In this document: piece after piece, positions 28,434 through 41,286 of the stretch | Position numbering within the stretch: the first letter of the stretch is position 1 | How the letters are laid out: each line of letters opens with the position of its first letter | NCBI GenBank assembly: GCA_963696545.1 | Contig: CAVOKQ010000007.1 | Coordinates: forward strand, 1 to 64,000 | Direction of reading: 5' to 3' | DNA: 64,000 bases | Source of the DNA: RPQJ01 sp963696545 | GTDB taxonomy: Bacteria > Pseudomonadota > Gammaproteobacteria > Steroidobacterales > Steroidobacteraceae | Position numbers and translations under genes: made by a program | The notes under the pieces: generated by a model | Told to the model about the DNA's origin: nothing | Seen by the model: only the letters and a program-made list of their open reading frames with translations | The model's database searches: none

Positions 28434-30104
28434 TTATTTGCCGGCTAGACTGCGATCGCGGATCGCGCGAAATTCGTTGCCCGGGTACCAGTTCGGGAAG
28501 CGGGTTTCCTGCGCCAGCTTGTAGCTGATCGCGAAATACAGCTCCAGGTCCTGCACTGCGCCGCCGAGGTCCCAGTTCGGGTCGTACTCGTCGGTGGGCT
28601 TGTGGTAGCGGTTCGAGACGTAGTCAGCCTGCTGGGCGAGCCCCCACTCCTTGCCGTGGGCAACGCTGTCGATGCCGCTCTTCGCATAGATCATCGGCAC
28701 GCCCTTCTTGGCCAGGTTGAAGTGATCCGACCGGTAGTAGTAACCCTTCTCCGGCGTCGGCTCCTCCACCAGCACACGGCCCTGCTTCGCTGCAGCCACG
28801 CGCAGGTCTTCCTCGAGCTCGGACGAGCCGTAACCGACCACGACGACGTCGTGGGTCCGGCCGGTCACGCTCATGCCGTCGATGTTGATACCGCCCGCCA
28901 CCTTGTTCAGCGGCACGGTCGGGTGATCTGCGTAGTACTCGCTGCCGAGCAGCCCGTACTCCTCGCCGGTGAAGGCCACGAACACGACCGAGCGCTCGGG
29001 CACGGGGCGTACCGTGCCGAACGCGCGCGCCAGCTCGAGCAGGCCCGCGGTGCCGGTCGCGTTGTCCAGAGCACCGTTGAAGATCGCGTCGCCGCTGAAC
29101 GCGAGCGCGCGGCCGAGGTGATCCCAGTGCGCGGTCAGCACCACGAATTCACCCGGCCGCTTCGAGCCAGGCAGGACGCCCACCACGTTGCCCGACGTGG
29201 CACGTCGAATGCCGTTGCGCACCGAGGTCGAGGCCGTAAGCCCCGTCGGGACAGGCTTGAAGCCCCGCTTCACGGCTTTCGCCTTCAGCGAGGCGAGGTC
29301 GAGGCCGGCGGCCGCGAACACTTCCTTCGCTGCATCGAGCGTCATCCAGCCCTCGACCGCGACCCGGGGCTCGGCCTGCGTCGAGTCGATCACCAGCTGT
29401 GGCCGCGCGGCGCCGTTCTGCACGACCGCCCACGGGTACGCGGCCGGCGCCTCCTCGTGCACGATGATCGCGCCAGCGGCGCCCTGTCGGGCGGCTTCCT
29501 CGAACTTGTAGGTCCAGCGACCGTGGTAGGTCATCGCCCGGCCCTTGAACAGCGTCGCGTCGTTCGTCTCGAAGCCGGGGTCGTTGATCAGGATCACGGC
29601 CGTCTTGCCCTTCATGTCGACGCCCGCGTAGTCGTTCCAGCCCATGGCTGGCTCGACGATGCCGTAGCCCACGAACACGAGCTCGCTGGCCTCGAGGCTG
29701 GCCTGCGGCACGACGCGCTTGGTCCAGTACACGGCCTGGTCCCCGTACTTGAGCGACAGCGACTTGCCGCCGGGGCCGGCCACCCGGAACGTGTCGTCGG
29801 GCCGCGTAGTGAGCTCGACGAACGGCACCGGCTGGCGGTAACTCTCGCCCACCCCGGGCTTCAGGCCTGCAGCGCGGAACGCGCTCTCGATGAACGCAAC
29901 GGTCTTTTCTTCGCCGGGGGTCGCCGGACGACGTCCCTCGAACTCGTCCGAAGCCAGGGTCTTGATCTCGCCCGCGAGCTGGTCGGCGGAAAACGCCGGC
30001 AGCACGGGCTCCGACGCCGCGGTCGCGCCGCAGGCGGCCGTCAGGGTCCCGAGCAGGACAAGAACGCGTACGGCACCGTTCCGCAGGATCGATCGCTGAA
30101 TCAA
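28434..30104 (-). CDS. M28-family zinc metallopeptidase with PA-domain insert, exported
   Basis: About 556 aa. A hydrophobic export signal (VLVLLGTLTAACGATAA) comes first; an unusual lipobox (TAAC) could make it a lipoprotein, or it may be cut after ATAA. A protease-associated insert lies around 150-270. The catalytic M28 core contains LTAHWDHLG, FNGALDNATGTAG, VAFTGEEYGLLGSEYYA and RYHKPTDEYD, giving the two-zinc ligands H, D, E, D and H and the general base E of aminopeptidases. It probably trims peptides in the periplasm or at the surface. The start is proposed at TTG 30104 because GGAG sits seven nt upstream. A TTG at 30125 overlapping the upstream stop is the alternative. Confidence 0.85.
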   Translation of the reverse strand: MIQRSILRNGAVRVLVLLGTLTAACGATAASEPVLPAFSADQLAGEIKTLASDEFEGRRPATPGEEKTVAFIESAFRAAGLKPGVGESYRQPVPFVELTTRPDDTFRVAGPGGKSLSLKYGDQAVYWTKRVVPQASLEASELVFVGYGIVEPAMGWNDYAGVDMKGKTAVILINDPGFETNDATLFKGRAMTYHGRWTYKFEEAARQGAAGAIIVHEEAPAAYPWAVVQNGAARPQLVIDSTQAEPRVAVEGWMTLDAAKEVFAAAGLDLASLKAKAVKRGFKPVPTGLTASTSVRNGIRRATSGNVVGVLPGSKRPGEFVVLTAHWDHLGRALAFSGDAIFNGALDNATGTAGLLELARAFGTVRPVPERSVVFVAFTGEEYGLLGSEYYADHPTVPLNKVAGGINIDGMSVTGRTHDVVVVGYGSSELEEDLRVAAAKQGRVLVEEPTPEKGYYYRSDHFNLAKKGVPMIYAKSGIDSVAHGKEWGLAQQADYVSNRYHKPTDEYDPNWDLGGAVQDLELYFAISYKLAQETRFPNWYPGNEFRAIRDRSLAGK

Positions 30105-30121
30105 TGTAGTGCTCCGGCAAG

Positions 30122-30415
30122 TCAATTACGGGTGTACCAGTAGAGCATGGCCAGCCCGGCCAGCGCCCCCCACATGGCCCCCTGCGCCCAGCGGCGCCAG
30201 GGGCGATTCTTCGCCTGGCCAACGAAACTGACGCCGGCGAGCGCGGTCAAACCGACGAACAGCACCACGTATAGGGCCAGCATCGGCAGTTCGGCGCGGA
30301 ATTCCGGGACCTCGCCGGACAACACCAGGAAAACGACCAGGGTCGCACCCAGGCCGAACGTGGTGGCGGCGGACGAGCCGAGGACGATGCCGGTGAGTAC
30401 GGTGAGCGGTCGCAC
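30122..30415 (-). CDS. Small inner-membrane protein, unknown function
   Basis: A 97-aa protein with three hydrophobic helices (VLTGIVLGSSAATTFGLGA, LPMLALYVVLFVGLTALAGV, and WAQGAMWGALAGLAMLYWY). It begins at GTG 30415 and stops just before the M28 peptidase start, so the two are likely co-transcribed. No conserved catalytic motif is seen. The layout resembles small uncharacterised membrane proteins found in many gammaproteobacteria. Confidence 0.6.
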   Translation of the reverse strand: MRPLTVLTGIVLGSSAATTFGLGATLVVFLVLSGEVPEFRAELPMLALYVVLFVGLTALAGVSFVGQAKNRPWRRWAQGAMWGALAGLAMLYWYTRN

Positions 30416-30500
30416 GATTGTCGCGAGGTCCAGACACCGCGGCCCTTGAGTTGCGGCCGGGCTGTCTCTAGCCTAGTCGAAAGACCCTATCGGTCGAGGA

Positions 30501-32651
30501 ATGCGCAAAGTGTATCAGGCAGTTTCCACGGAAGAGAGATCGCCCCGCCGACAGGGATGGCAGCGCAGGGGTACGACCGCGCTCGCGTTGCTGGTCGTGG
30601 CCGCGTGCACGCTGTTGCTCGGCACCGCCCGCGCACCGTCCCAGGTCGCCGGCGCCACAGCGGTAGACCTCGCCCCCACCGACCGACAGGCCAAGGTCGC
30701 CCGGCTGGTGAGCAGCATGTTCGAGCGCTCCCATTACCGGCAGGCGCCCGTCAACGACCCGGTGTCATCGCTGGTGCTCGACCGATACCTCGAATCGCTG
30801 GACGGCAACAGGAGCTACTTCCTCGCGAGCGACGTCGCCGAGTTCGAGAAGTACCGCTACCAGCTCGACGACGCGATCGCCTCCGGCAAGCTGGACCCCG
30901 CCTTCGCGATCTACAACCGCTTCCAGCAGCGCAACCGGGAGCGCATGGCCTACGCGCTGGAGTCACTCAAGACGGAGCCGGACTTCACGCTGGACGAGCG
31001 TTTCGATTTCGACCGCGAGAAGGCTCCCTGGGCGACATCGAAGGCGGAGCTCGACGAGATCTGGCGCAAGCGCGTCAAGAACGATGCGCTGTCGCTGATG
31101 CTCACGGACAAGACCTGGCCCGAGACGCGCGAAATCCTGCAGAAGCGCTACGAGCGCGCGGCGAAGCGCAGCGAGCAGGTCACGTCGGACGACGTGTTCG
31201 AGAACTTCATGAACTCGTTCGCGCACGTGTTCGACCCGCATTCGAGCTACTTCTCACCGCGCAACTCGGAGGAGTACCGGATCCAGATGAGCCTGTCCTA
31301 CGAGGGCATCGGCGCATCGCTGCAGGTCGTGGACGACTACGTCACCGTGATGGAAATCCTGCCGGGCGGCTCGGCCCAGCAGAGCGGCGAATTGAAGGCC
31401 ACCGACCGCATCCTCGCCGTGGGCCAGGGCAAGGCCGGCGACTTCGTGGACGTCGTGGGCTGGCGGCTCGACGACGTCGTGCAGCTGATCCGCGGACCGG
31501 GCGGCTCGTTCGTGCGGCTGCAGGTCCAGCCGGGCAAGGCGGCACCCGGCGCCGCCGAGCGCGTCGTGGTCCTGCCCCGCAAGAAGATCACGCTCGAGGC
31601 GCAGGCCGCGAAGAAGGAACTGCGCAAGGTCAAGCGCGGCGACAAGGAGCTGAAGATCGGCGTGATCACCGTGCCTTCGTTCTATCAGGACTTCAACGCC
31701 CGCACGGCCGGCGACGAGGATTACCGCAGTACGACCAAGGACACGCGCCGGCTGATCGAGGAGTTCAACAAGGAAGGCGGTATCGACGGCCTCGTGCTCG
31801 ACCTGCGCGAGAACGGCGGCGGCCACCTGTCCGAAGCGATCGGACTGGTGAACCTGTTCGTGCCGAAGGGCCCGGTCGTGCAGCTGCGCGAGACTGGTGG
31901 CCGCGTCGAAGTGCTCGAGTCTGACGACGCGGGCGTCGCCTACGCCGGTCCGCTGACCGTGCTCGTGGACCGGTTCAGCGCGTCCGCGTCCGAGATCTTC
32001 GCGGCGGCGATGCAGGACTACGGTCGCGGCGTAGTGATCGGCCAGGAGACCTATGGCAAGGGCTCAGTGCAGAACCTCTACCCGCTCGACCGCTATGCGC
32101 TCGGCCAGGACCCGGGTTACGGCCAGCTGACCGTGACCATCGGCATGTACTACCGGGTGACGGGCGACAGCACCCAGAACCGCGGCGTGCAGCCGGACAT
32201 CCGCCTGCCCTCCGCGATCAGCGTCGAGGAGGTCGGCGAGAGTTCGCGCGACGGCTCGCTGCCCTGGAACCGCATCCGGTCGTCCTCTTTCAAGCCCGAA
32301 GGCTCGTTCTCGCCGATGCTGGCGGAACTGCAGCGCGACCATGACGCCCGCGCGGCCACCGACCCGGATTTCCGTTACACGCAGGCCGAGATTGCCGCCG
32401 TCGATGAGATGCGCAAGGAGAAATCGGTGTCGCTGAACCTGAAGGAGCGCAAGGCGGAGCGGGAGCGCCACACGCAGGAGCAGCTGGCCCGGGAGAACGC
32501 CAGGCGCGCCGCGCGCGGCGAGGCGCCGCTCAAGGCAGTGGACGAGATCAAGGATCCGCCCGACGCGATCCTGGAGGAGGCCTCCGAGATCACGGCCGAC
32601 CTGACCCAGCTCGAGCCTCGGTACGTGGCTGGAAGCCGGCCGCCCGGCTGA
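30501..32651 (+). CDS. prc: Carboxy-terminal (tail-specific) processing protease Prc, S41A
   Basis: A 716-aa periplasmic protease. An N-terminal signal/anchor helix (TTALALLVVAACTLLLGTA) is followed by an N-terminal domain with DRYLESLDGNRSYFLASDV and FVNSF-like FMNSFAHVFDPHSSYFSPRN. Then come a PDZ domain (SYEGIGASLQVVDDYVTVME, GSAQQSGELKATDRILAVGQ) and the S41 core with DLRENGGGHLSEAIGL, the nucleophile in DRFSASASEIFAAAMQD, and the lysine in GQETYGKGSVQ. A C-terminal Lys/Glu-rich region follows. The size matches gammaproteobacterial Prc, which degrades SsrA-tagged proteins and trims cell-wall enzymes. GAGGA lies very close to ATG 30501, so the GTG at 30510 is an alternative start. Confidence 0.92.
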   Translation: MRKVYQAVSTEERSPRRQGWQRRGTTALALLVVAACTLLLGTARAPSQVAGATAVDLAPTDRQAKVARLVSSMFERSHYRQAPVNDPVSSLVLDRYLESLDGNRSYFLASDVAEFEKYRYQLDDAIASGKLDPAFAIYNRFQQRNRERMAYALESLKTEPDFTLDERFDFDREKAPWATSKAELDEIWRKRVKNDALSLMLTDKTWPETREILQKRYERAAKRSEQVTSDDVFENFMNSFAHVFDPHSSYFSPRNSEEYRIQMSLSYEGIGASLQVVDDYVTVMEILPGGSAQQSGELKATDRILAVGQGKAGDFVDVVGWRLDDVVQLIRGPGGSFVRLQVQPGKAAPGAAERVVVLPRKKITLEAQAAKKELRKVKRGDKELKIGVITVPSFYQDFNARTAGDEDYRSTTKDTRRLIEEFNKEGGIDGLVLDLRENGGGHLSEAIGLVNLFVPKGPVVQLRETGGRVEVLESDDAGVAYAGPLTVLVDRFSASASEIFAAAMQDYGRGVVIGQETYGKGSVQNLYPLDRYALGQDPGYGQLTVTIGMYYRVTGDSTQNRGVQPDIRLPSAISVEEVGESSRDGSLPWNRIRSSSFKPEGSFSPMLAELQRDHDARAATDPDFRYTQAEIAAVDEMRKEKSVSLNLKERKAERERHTQEQLARENARRAARGEAPLKAVDEIKDPPDAILEEASEITADLTQLEPRYVAGSRPPG

Positions 32652-32689
32652 TACTGTTCGACGCACAGGCCTGCCAGGGCCTCGGGATG

Positions 32690-32727
32690 GTGTTGTACTT
32701 GACTACAACACTATAGATCCTTAGCAT
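32690..32727 (+). promoter_or_regulatory. Promoter with overlapping 8-bp palindromic operator upstream of RND efflux operon
   Basis: GTGTTGTA (32690-32697) and its exact reverse complement TACAACAC (32704-32711) flank a 6-nt spacer. The spacer and right arm contain a -35 box TTGACT (32699-32704). A -10 candidate TAGCAT (32722-32727) follows at the optimal 17 nt. No run of T follows, so this is an operator rather than a terminator. A dimeric repressor (TetR, MarR or GntR type) bound here would block RNA polymerase. No regulator gene is adjacent. Confidence 0.5.
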
Positions 32728-32761
32728 TCCGGAAATTCTGAGTCCTTGCAGGGATACGACC

Positions 32762-33892
32762 GTGCCCAAGACCCTTCCCATCCAACGTCCGGGGTTGCCC
32801 GCCGCAATCCGGTTCAGCCTGGCGCTGCTTCTGGCGACCGGGCTCGCCGCCGGCTGCAGCAACGGCAAGGCCAAGGGAGAGGACAAGGACAAGGCCGCCG
32901 CGGACACTTCGGTGCCGGTCGAGGTGCAGCCGCTGAAGCGCGCCCCGATGCTGGCCGTCTACTCCGGTACCGCGCCGATCGAGGCGCATGACGAAGCCGA
33001 GGTCGTTGCCAAGGTCGGCGGCGAGGTCCGCGAGATATACGTCGAGGAAGGCGACACGGTGTCCACGGGCCAGGTGCTCGCGCGTCTCGACGGCGACCGG
33101 CTGCGGCTCGAACTCGCGCAGATCGACGCCAACCTGCGCAAGCTCGACCGGGACTACAACCGCCAGCTCGAGCTCAGCCAGAAGGGACTGGTTGCCAAGG
33201 GCACTGCCGAGAACGCCAAGTTCGACCTCGACGCGCTGCGTGCCTCGTACGACAGCGCGCGACTGGAGCTCAGCTACACGCAGATCCGCGCGCCGATCGC
33301 GGGCGTCGTGTCAGTCCGCCACATCAAGGTGGGCAACACCATCAAGCCGAACGACCCGACGTTCCGCGTCACGAACCTCGACCCGCTGATCGCATATGTA
33401 CACGTGCCGGAGAAGGAGTTCCGCAAGATCGCCGCGAAGCAGCCGGCCGAAGTCGTCGTGGACGCGCTCGGTGGCGAGCGGTTCGCCGGCGTCATCGCGC
33501 GCATCAGCCCGACCGTGGATCCGCAGACCGGCACGTTCCGCGCCGAGGTCGAGGTCCCGGACAGCACGCGCCACCTGAAGCCCGGCATGTTCGCGCGCGT
33601 CAACATCGTTTACGAGCGACGCGAGAACGCGCTGCAGCTGCCACGCAACGCGATCCTCGACGCCGACGGCGAGCAGTCGGTCTTCGTCATCGTCAACGAC
33701 AAGGCCGAGCAGCGCCGTATCAAGACCGGCCTCGCGAACGGAGGCTGGGTCGAAGTGACCGAGGGCCTGAAAGGCGACGAGCGCGTCGTCGTGGTCGGCC
33801 AGGCAGGACTCAAGACCGGGACGGTCGTGAAGGTCGTCGCCGGTACGCCGTCCGCAGGCGCGCCGGCAGCCGACAAGGCAAAGGCCAAGTAG
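32762..33892 (+). CDS. RND efflux periplasmic adaptor (membrane fusion) lipoprotein
   Basis: A 376-aa MFP/HlyD-type adaptor. The start is GTG 32762 with AGGGA seven nt upstream. The signal sequence ends in lipobox LAAGC, so it is an inner-membrane-anchored lipoprotein. A biotinyl-lipoyl half-motif (VVAKVGGEVREIYVEEGDTV), a helical hairpin (LRLELAQIDANLRKLDRDYN), the second half (SYTQIRAPIAGVVSVRHIKVG) and beta-barrel/membrane-proximal domains (PRNAILDADGEQSVFVIV) follow in order. It joins the inner-membrane pump to an outer-membrane channel. First gene of an adaptor-pump-pump operon; no outer-membrane factor gene is present. Confidence 0.9.
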   Translation: MPKTLPIQRPGLPAAIRFSLALLLATGLAAGCSNGKAKGEDKDKAAADTSVPVEVQPLKRAPMLAVYSGTAPIEAHDEAEVVAKVGGEVREIYVEEGDTVSTGQVLARLDGDRLRLELAQIDANLRKLDRDYNRQLELSQKGLVAKGTAENAKFDLDALRASYDSARLELSYTQIRAPIAGVVSVRHIKVGNTIKPNDPTFRVTNLDPLIAYVHVPEKEFRKIAAKQPAEVVVDALGGERFAGVIARISPTVDPQTGTFRAEVEVPDSTRHLKPGMFARVNIVYERRENALQLPRNAILDADGEQSVFVIVNDKAEQRRIKTGLANGGWVEVTEGLKGDERVVVVGQAGLKTGTVVKVVAGTPSAGAPAADKAKAK

Positions 33893-33932
33893 GACCGCGA
33901 GCGCAGCGCAGCGCCCTGAGCAGGGGAATTCC

Positions 33933-37160
<3,228 letters not shown>

Positions 37161-37168
37161 GGATCGCC

Positions 37169-40100
37169 ATGCGCCACACGGAATTCGCGCTCGCCCGCCC
37201 CGTCACCACGGTGATGATCGCGCTCGCCGTGCTGGCGGTCGGCCTGATCTCGGGCCGGTTGCTGCGGCTCGAGGCCATGCCGGACATCTCGTTCCCCGGG
37301 ATGCGCGTCGTGATCCCGTACTCCGGCTCGACCCCCGAGGAGATGGAACTGCTCGTGGTGCGGCCCGTCGAGGAGGCGCTCGCGACGCTGTCGGGCATCG
37401 TCGAGATCAATGCGAGCGCGCAGTCCGACCAGGCGCAGTTCGACATCCAGTTCAACTGGGACCGCGATGTCGACACCGCGGCCTTCGAGGTGCGAACCAA
37501 GCTCGACTCGATCCGGCCGCAGCTGCCCGCGGGCGCGGACCGCCTGCTGATGTTTGCGTTCAGCCCGTCGGACCAGCCGATCGTGGTGATCCGCATCTCG
37601 GCCGACCAGGACCTGACCGACCAGTACGAGATGCTGGAGAAATACCTGCAGCGGCCAATGCAGCGCATCGAGGGCGTTGCACGCGTCGAGCTGCAGGGCG
37701 TGCAGCCGCGGGAGGTCCGTGTGCTGGTGGACCCGAATCGACTGGCCGCGTACGGCGTCGACGTGCGTCGGCTGCGCACCCTGCTCGAGGAGAGTAATTT
37801 CTCGGTCAGCGCCGGCGAGATCACCGAGAACGGCTCGCGCTTCACGGTGCGGCCGATCGGCGAGTTCCACAGCATCCAGGACGTGCGCAACCTGATCGTC
37901 AGCCCCGGCGTGCGCGTGGGCGACATTGCGCAGATCGAGATGATCGCGCCGGAACTGCCCATCGGCCGCCACATGGACGGGCGCAAGGCGGTCGGCATCG
38001 ACGTCTTCAAGGCGACCCAGGCCAACGTGGTGGACGTGGCGGACCGGGTGATCGCGGCGATCAACGAAGCACGCGAGATCCCGCAGCTGCAGGGCATCCA
38101 GATCCTGGTCGTCGAGAACCAGGCCGACAGCATCCGCCAGTCGCTGCGGGAGCTGCGCAACGCCGGCATCGTGGGCGCGGTCCTCAGCTTCTTCATGCTG
38201 CTGTTCTTCCTGCGGCACGTGCCGACGACGCTGATCGTCGGCCTGGCGGTGCCCGCGTCGCTGCTCGTGACGCTCGGGGCGATGTACTTCTTCGGCCTGT
38301 CGCTGAACATCCTGACGATGATGGGCATGCTGCTCGCCATCGGCATGCTGGTGGACAACTCGGTGGTGATCACCGAGAGCATCTTCCGCCATCGGCAGCT
38401 CACACCCGACCGCCCGCTCGAAGCGACGCTCGCCGGGGTCAAGGAGGTCGGCGTCGCGACGCTGGCGGGAACGTTCTCGACGACGATCGTGTTCCTGCCG
38501 CTCGTCTTCGGCGAGAAGAACGAGATGTCGATCTTCCTGGTGCACGTAGCGGTGCCGATCGTCGTCGCGATGCTCGCTTCGCTGGTCGTCGCTCAGACGC
38601 TGATCCCGATGCTTGCTGCCCGCATGCCGTCACCGCCGCCGGTGGCTGCAGGGTCGTGGTTCGGCCGGCTGCAGGCGCGTTACGAGCGGTCGCTCGACTG
38701 GGCGCTTGCGCACCCCAAGCTGATGGCGCTGTTCACGGTGCTGATCCTCGCCTCGCCGGTGCCCCTGTTCGCACTGAAGCTCGCCAAGGTGGACCCGTTT
38801 CCGCAGGAGGCGAGCCGCACGCTGATGCTCGTCTACCACCTGGAAGGCTCGCACCCGATGCAGGAGGTCGAGAAGGCCGTGAACCGTGTGGAGGCCTACC
38901 TCAAGGCGAACAAGGAGCAGTTCGACCTCGAGACCTACTACACCTTCTGGCTGAACGACGAGGCCAACACCCGCCTCTACCTCAAGCCGAAGGACACGGC
39001 GACGATTCCGCCGCAGGAGGTCATGCGCCGCGTGCTGAAGGACATGCCGGAGATCATCATCGGCAAGCCGAGCTTCCAGTTCGACCAGGGCGCGAGCGGA
39101 GCGAAGTCGTTCAGCCTCCAGTTGTCGGGCGAGTCCACCGAGCGCCTCGCGGACATCTCGCAGGAGGTCGCACACCGGCTCTCCTCGGTGCCGGGACTCG
39201 AGGCCGTACGCTCGGAGGCAGACACCGGCGACCAGGAAGTCCAGGTGATCGTCAACCGGGACCGGGCAGCGCAGCTCGGCCTGACGACGCAGGAAATCGC
39301 GATGACCGTGGCAGGCGCGATGCGCGGCGACAAGCTGCCGGAGCTGCGCACGTCCGATCGGGAGCTGACGATGCGGCTCGCGTTCCGCGAGTCGGATCGG
39401 CAGTCGGTCGAGGACCTGGGCCGCGTGCCCGTGATGCTCGCGGACGGCACGCGGACCGAACTCGGCGCCGTGGCCGATTTCGTCGTCAAGCCGAGCGATC
39501 GCGAGATCCATCGGCTGAACCGGCTCACGACGACGGTGATCAACGCGAACCTCGCCAAGGGCACGACGATGGACGATGCTCGCAAGCGCGTCGAGCCGAT
39601 CATGAACGCCTACCCGCTGCCGGCGGGCTACTCGTGGAAATTCGGCCGCGGCTTCGACGAGAACGACAAGGCCGTGCAGATCATGGCGCAGAACATGATC
39701 CTCGCCGTCGTGCTGATCTTCCTCGTGATGGCGTCGCTGTTCGAATCGGCGCTGTACCCGCTGTCGATCATCACGTCGATCCTGTTCGCGATCGTCGGTT
39801 CGATCTGGTTCCTCGCGCTGACCGGGACCACGATCACGATGATGGCCATGATCGGGTTCATGGTCCTGATCGGCGTGGTCGTGAACATCGGCATCGTGCT
39901 GATCGCCCACGTCATCGACCTGCGCGCGGCGGGCCTGCCGCGCCACGATGCGATACTGCAGGCGGGCCGCGACCGCCTGCGGCCGATCCTGATGACTGTA
40001 TTGACGACGCTGCTCGGCCTGCTGCCGCTCGCGGTCGGCGACGCCCAGATCGGCGGCAGCGGCCAGGGTCCGGCGTACTACCCGATGGCGCGCGCAATCA

Positions 40101-40273
40101 TGGGCGGCCTGGCGTTCTCGGCCGTGGTGTCGCTGCTGATCGTGCCGATGTTCTACGTCTGGTTCGATGACCTGAACGAGTGGCGGCGGCGCGTGTTCTC
40201 GCGGGACACCGGCGCTGTCCCGGCAGCAGCGTCGCCCGAGCCGCTGGCCGCTCAGCGCAGCAGCACTCCGTAG
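37169..40273 (+). CDS. RND efflux permease, second pump
   Basis: A 1034-aa RND protein, ATG 37169 preceded by GAGG. It opens MRHTEFALARPVTTVMIALA and has MPDISFPGMRVVIPYSGSTP, TMMGMLLAIGMLVDNSVVIT in helix 4 (again Asp-Asn) and VMASLFESALYPLSIITSIL. It is clearly different from the first pump in the porter loops, so the two could form a mixed trimer (MdtB/MdtC model) or separate pumps sharing one adaptor. The last 22 nt overlap, tail to tail, with the coiled-coil gene on the other strand. Substrates are unknown. Confidence 0.9.
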   Translation: MRHTEFALARPVTTVMIALAVLAVGLISGRLLRLEAMPDISFPGMRVVIPYSGSTPEEMELLVVRPVEEALATLSGIVEINASAQSDQAQFDIQFNWDRDVDTAAFEVRTKLDSIRPQLPAGADRLLMFAFSPSDQPIVVIRISADQDLTDQYEMLEKYLQRPMQRIEGVARVELQGVQPREVRVLVDPNRLAAYGVDVRRLRTLLEESNFSVSAGEITENGSRFTVRPIGEFHSIQDVRNLIVSPGVRVGDIAQIEMIAPELPIGRHMDGRKAVGIDVFKATQANVVDVADRVIAAINEAREIPQLQGIQILVVENQADSIRQSLRELRNAGIVGAVLSFFMLLFFLRHVPTTLIVGLAVPASLLVTLGAMYFFGLSLNILTMMGMLLAIGMLVDNSVVITESIFRHRQLTPDRPLEATLAGVKEVGVATLAGTFSTTIVFLPLVFGEKNEMSIFLVHVAVPIVVAMLASLVVAQTLIPMLAARMPSPPPVAAGSWFGRLQARYERSLDWALAHPKLMALFTVLILASPVPLFALKLAKVDPFPQEASRTLMLVYHLEGSHPMQEVEKAVNRVEAYLKANKEQFDLETYYTFWLNDEANTRLYLKPKDTATIPPQEVMRRVLKDMPEIIIGKPSFQFDQGASGAKSFSLQLSGESTERLADISQEVAHRLSSVPGLEAVRSEADTGDQEVQVIVNRDRAAQLGLTTQEIAMTVAGAMRGDKLPELRTSDRELTMRLAFRESDRQSVEDLGRVPVMLADGTRTELGAVADFVVKPSDREIHRLNRLTTTVINANLAKGTTMDDARKRVEPIMNAYPLPAGYSWKFGRGFDENDKAVQIMAQNMILAVVLIFLVMASLFESALYPLSIITSILFAIVGSIWFLALTGTTITMMAMIGFMVLIGVVVNIGIVLIAHVIDLRAAGLPRHDAILQAGRDRLRPILMTVLTTLLGLLPLAVGDAQIGGSGQGPAYYPMARAIMGGLAFSAVVSLLIVPMFYVWFDDLNEWRRRVFSRDTGAVPAAASPEPLAAQRSSTP

Positions 40274-41286
40274 ATCTCGAAGTACTCCTCGAGCAGCACG
40301 TTGACGGCCGCCGCGCCCTGCTGGGCCGGATCCTGCGCATGGACGCTGTCCTGGGCCGGGATCGGGTCCGCATCGCCGCGGTAGCGGACCGAGCGCCGCA
40401 ATCGGTCGGTGCGGGCCTTGATGTCGACCAGGTCGTCGGCCTGCCGCTCGAGATCGGACAAGGCGCGCGTGGTCCTTTCCATCAGCGCGAGGCACTCGTC
40501 GCGCGCTCCGTAGCCGGATTCGTACACACGCCGCAGCGTCGTCTGTCGTGCAAGGTCCGCGAGGCCGCCCGCAGAGAGACGGTCGCAGAGCGATTCAGCG
40601 TACGCGATGATCGCCAGGTTCACGGCGCGCCGCCCCTCGAGGCTGATGCCCTCGAATGCGGGTGGCGGCTCGGACTCGATCGCGTGCCGGGCGTCGCTCA
40701 AGTCGGTGACCGCAGTCTGCGCCGCTTCGACCCTGACGGAGCGAGTCTCGATCGCCTCGGAGAGCTTGCGCCGACGGAAGTAGTTCCAGAACCCGGCGAG
40801 CTCGTTCAGGCGCTGCTGGGCGAGCTTCTGCTCGGCCTGCAGCTGGTCGGCGAGCACCCTGGCCTCGACGAGTTCACGGTCGACGTCGGCGAGCCGCGCC
40901 CGCTTGGAACGCTCGAATTCGGCGAGCTGCGCGCGCCGCTCGCGGTCCTTCTGCTGGCGCTCGAGGTCCGTGCCGAACTGCTCGAGCCTCTTCGACGCCG
41001 CGCGCCACAGTCCCTTCAGCTGGAAGTAAGCGAGGTTCTTGTAACCCTCCTCGGGACGGCCGAGGTGCTGCTCGAGCGCGGCCAGCTGCTCTTCGGCGCG
41101 CATCGTCGCGCCCTCCTGCAGCTTCAGCCGATCGAGCAGCCGGTGGCGCTCGTCGTCGAGCGCATTCAGTTCCTTCTTCAGTTCCGCCCGGTTGCGGAAC
41201 AACTCGACGAGCCGCTCGTCCTCCGCCGAAGGCCGTCGGCCCGCGAGGCTCTGGACTACGCGGTGAAGCTCGTCACGCAGACTCAT
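40252..41286 (-). CDS. Coiled-coil protein of unknown function
   Basis: A 344-aa soluble protein that is mostly long charged helices: LRDELHRVVQSLAG at the start, then heptad-like Leu/Glu/Arg stretches (RAELKKELNALDDERHRLLD, DLERQQKDRERRAQLAEFER). A more globular patch WNYFRRRKLSEAI follows and an acidic-hydrophobic end EEYFEIYGVLLR. There is no signal peptide. The start at ATG 41286 overlaps the DUF1249 stop by 14 nt, implying coupled translation. It is similar in style to uncharacterised coiled-coil proteins, and I do not recognise a named family. Confidence 0.7.
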   Translation of the reverse strand: MSLRDELHRVVQSLAGRRPSAEDERLVELFRNRAELKKELNALDDERHRLLDRLKLQEGATMRAEEQLAALEQHLGRPEEGYKNLAYFQLKGLWRAASKRLEQFGTDLERQQKDRERRAQLAEFERSKRARLADVDRELVEARVLADQLQAEQKLAQQRLNELAGFWNYFRRRKLSEAIETRSVRVEAAQTAVTDLSDARHAIESEPPPAFEGISLEGRRAVNLAIIAYAESLCDRLSAGGLADLARQTTLRRVYESGYGARDECLALMERTTRALSDLERQADDLVDIKARTDRLRRSVRYRGDADPIPAQDSVHAQDPAQQGAAAVNVLLEEYFEIYGVLLR

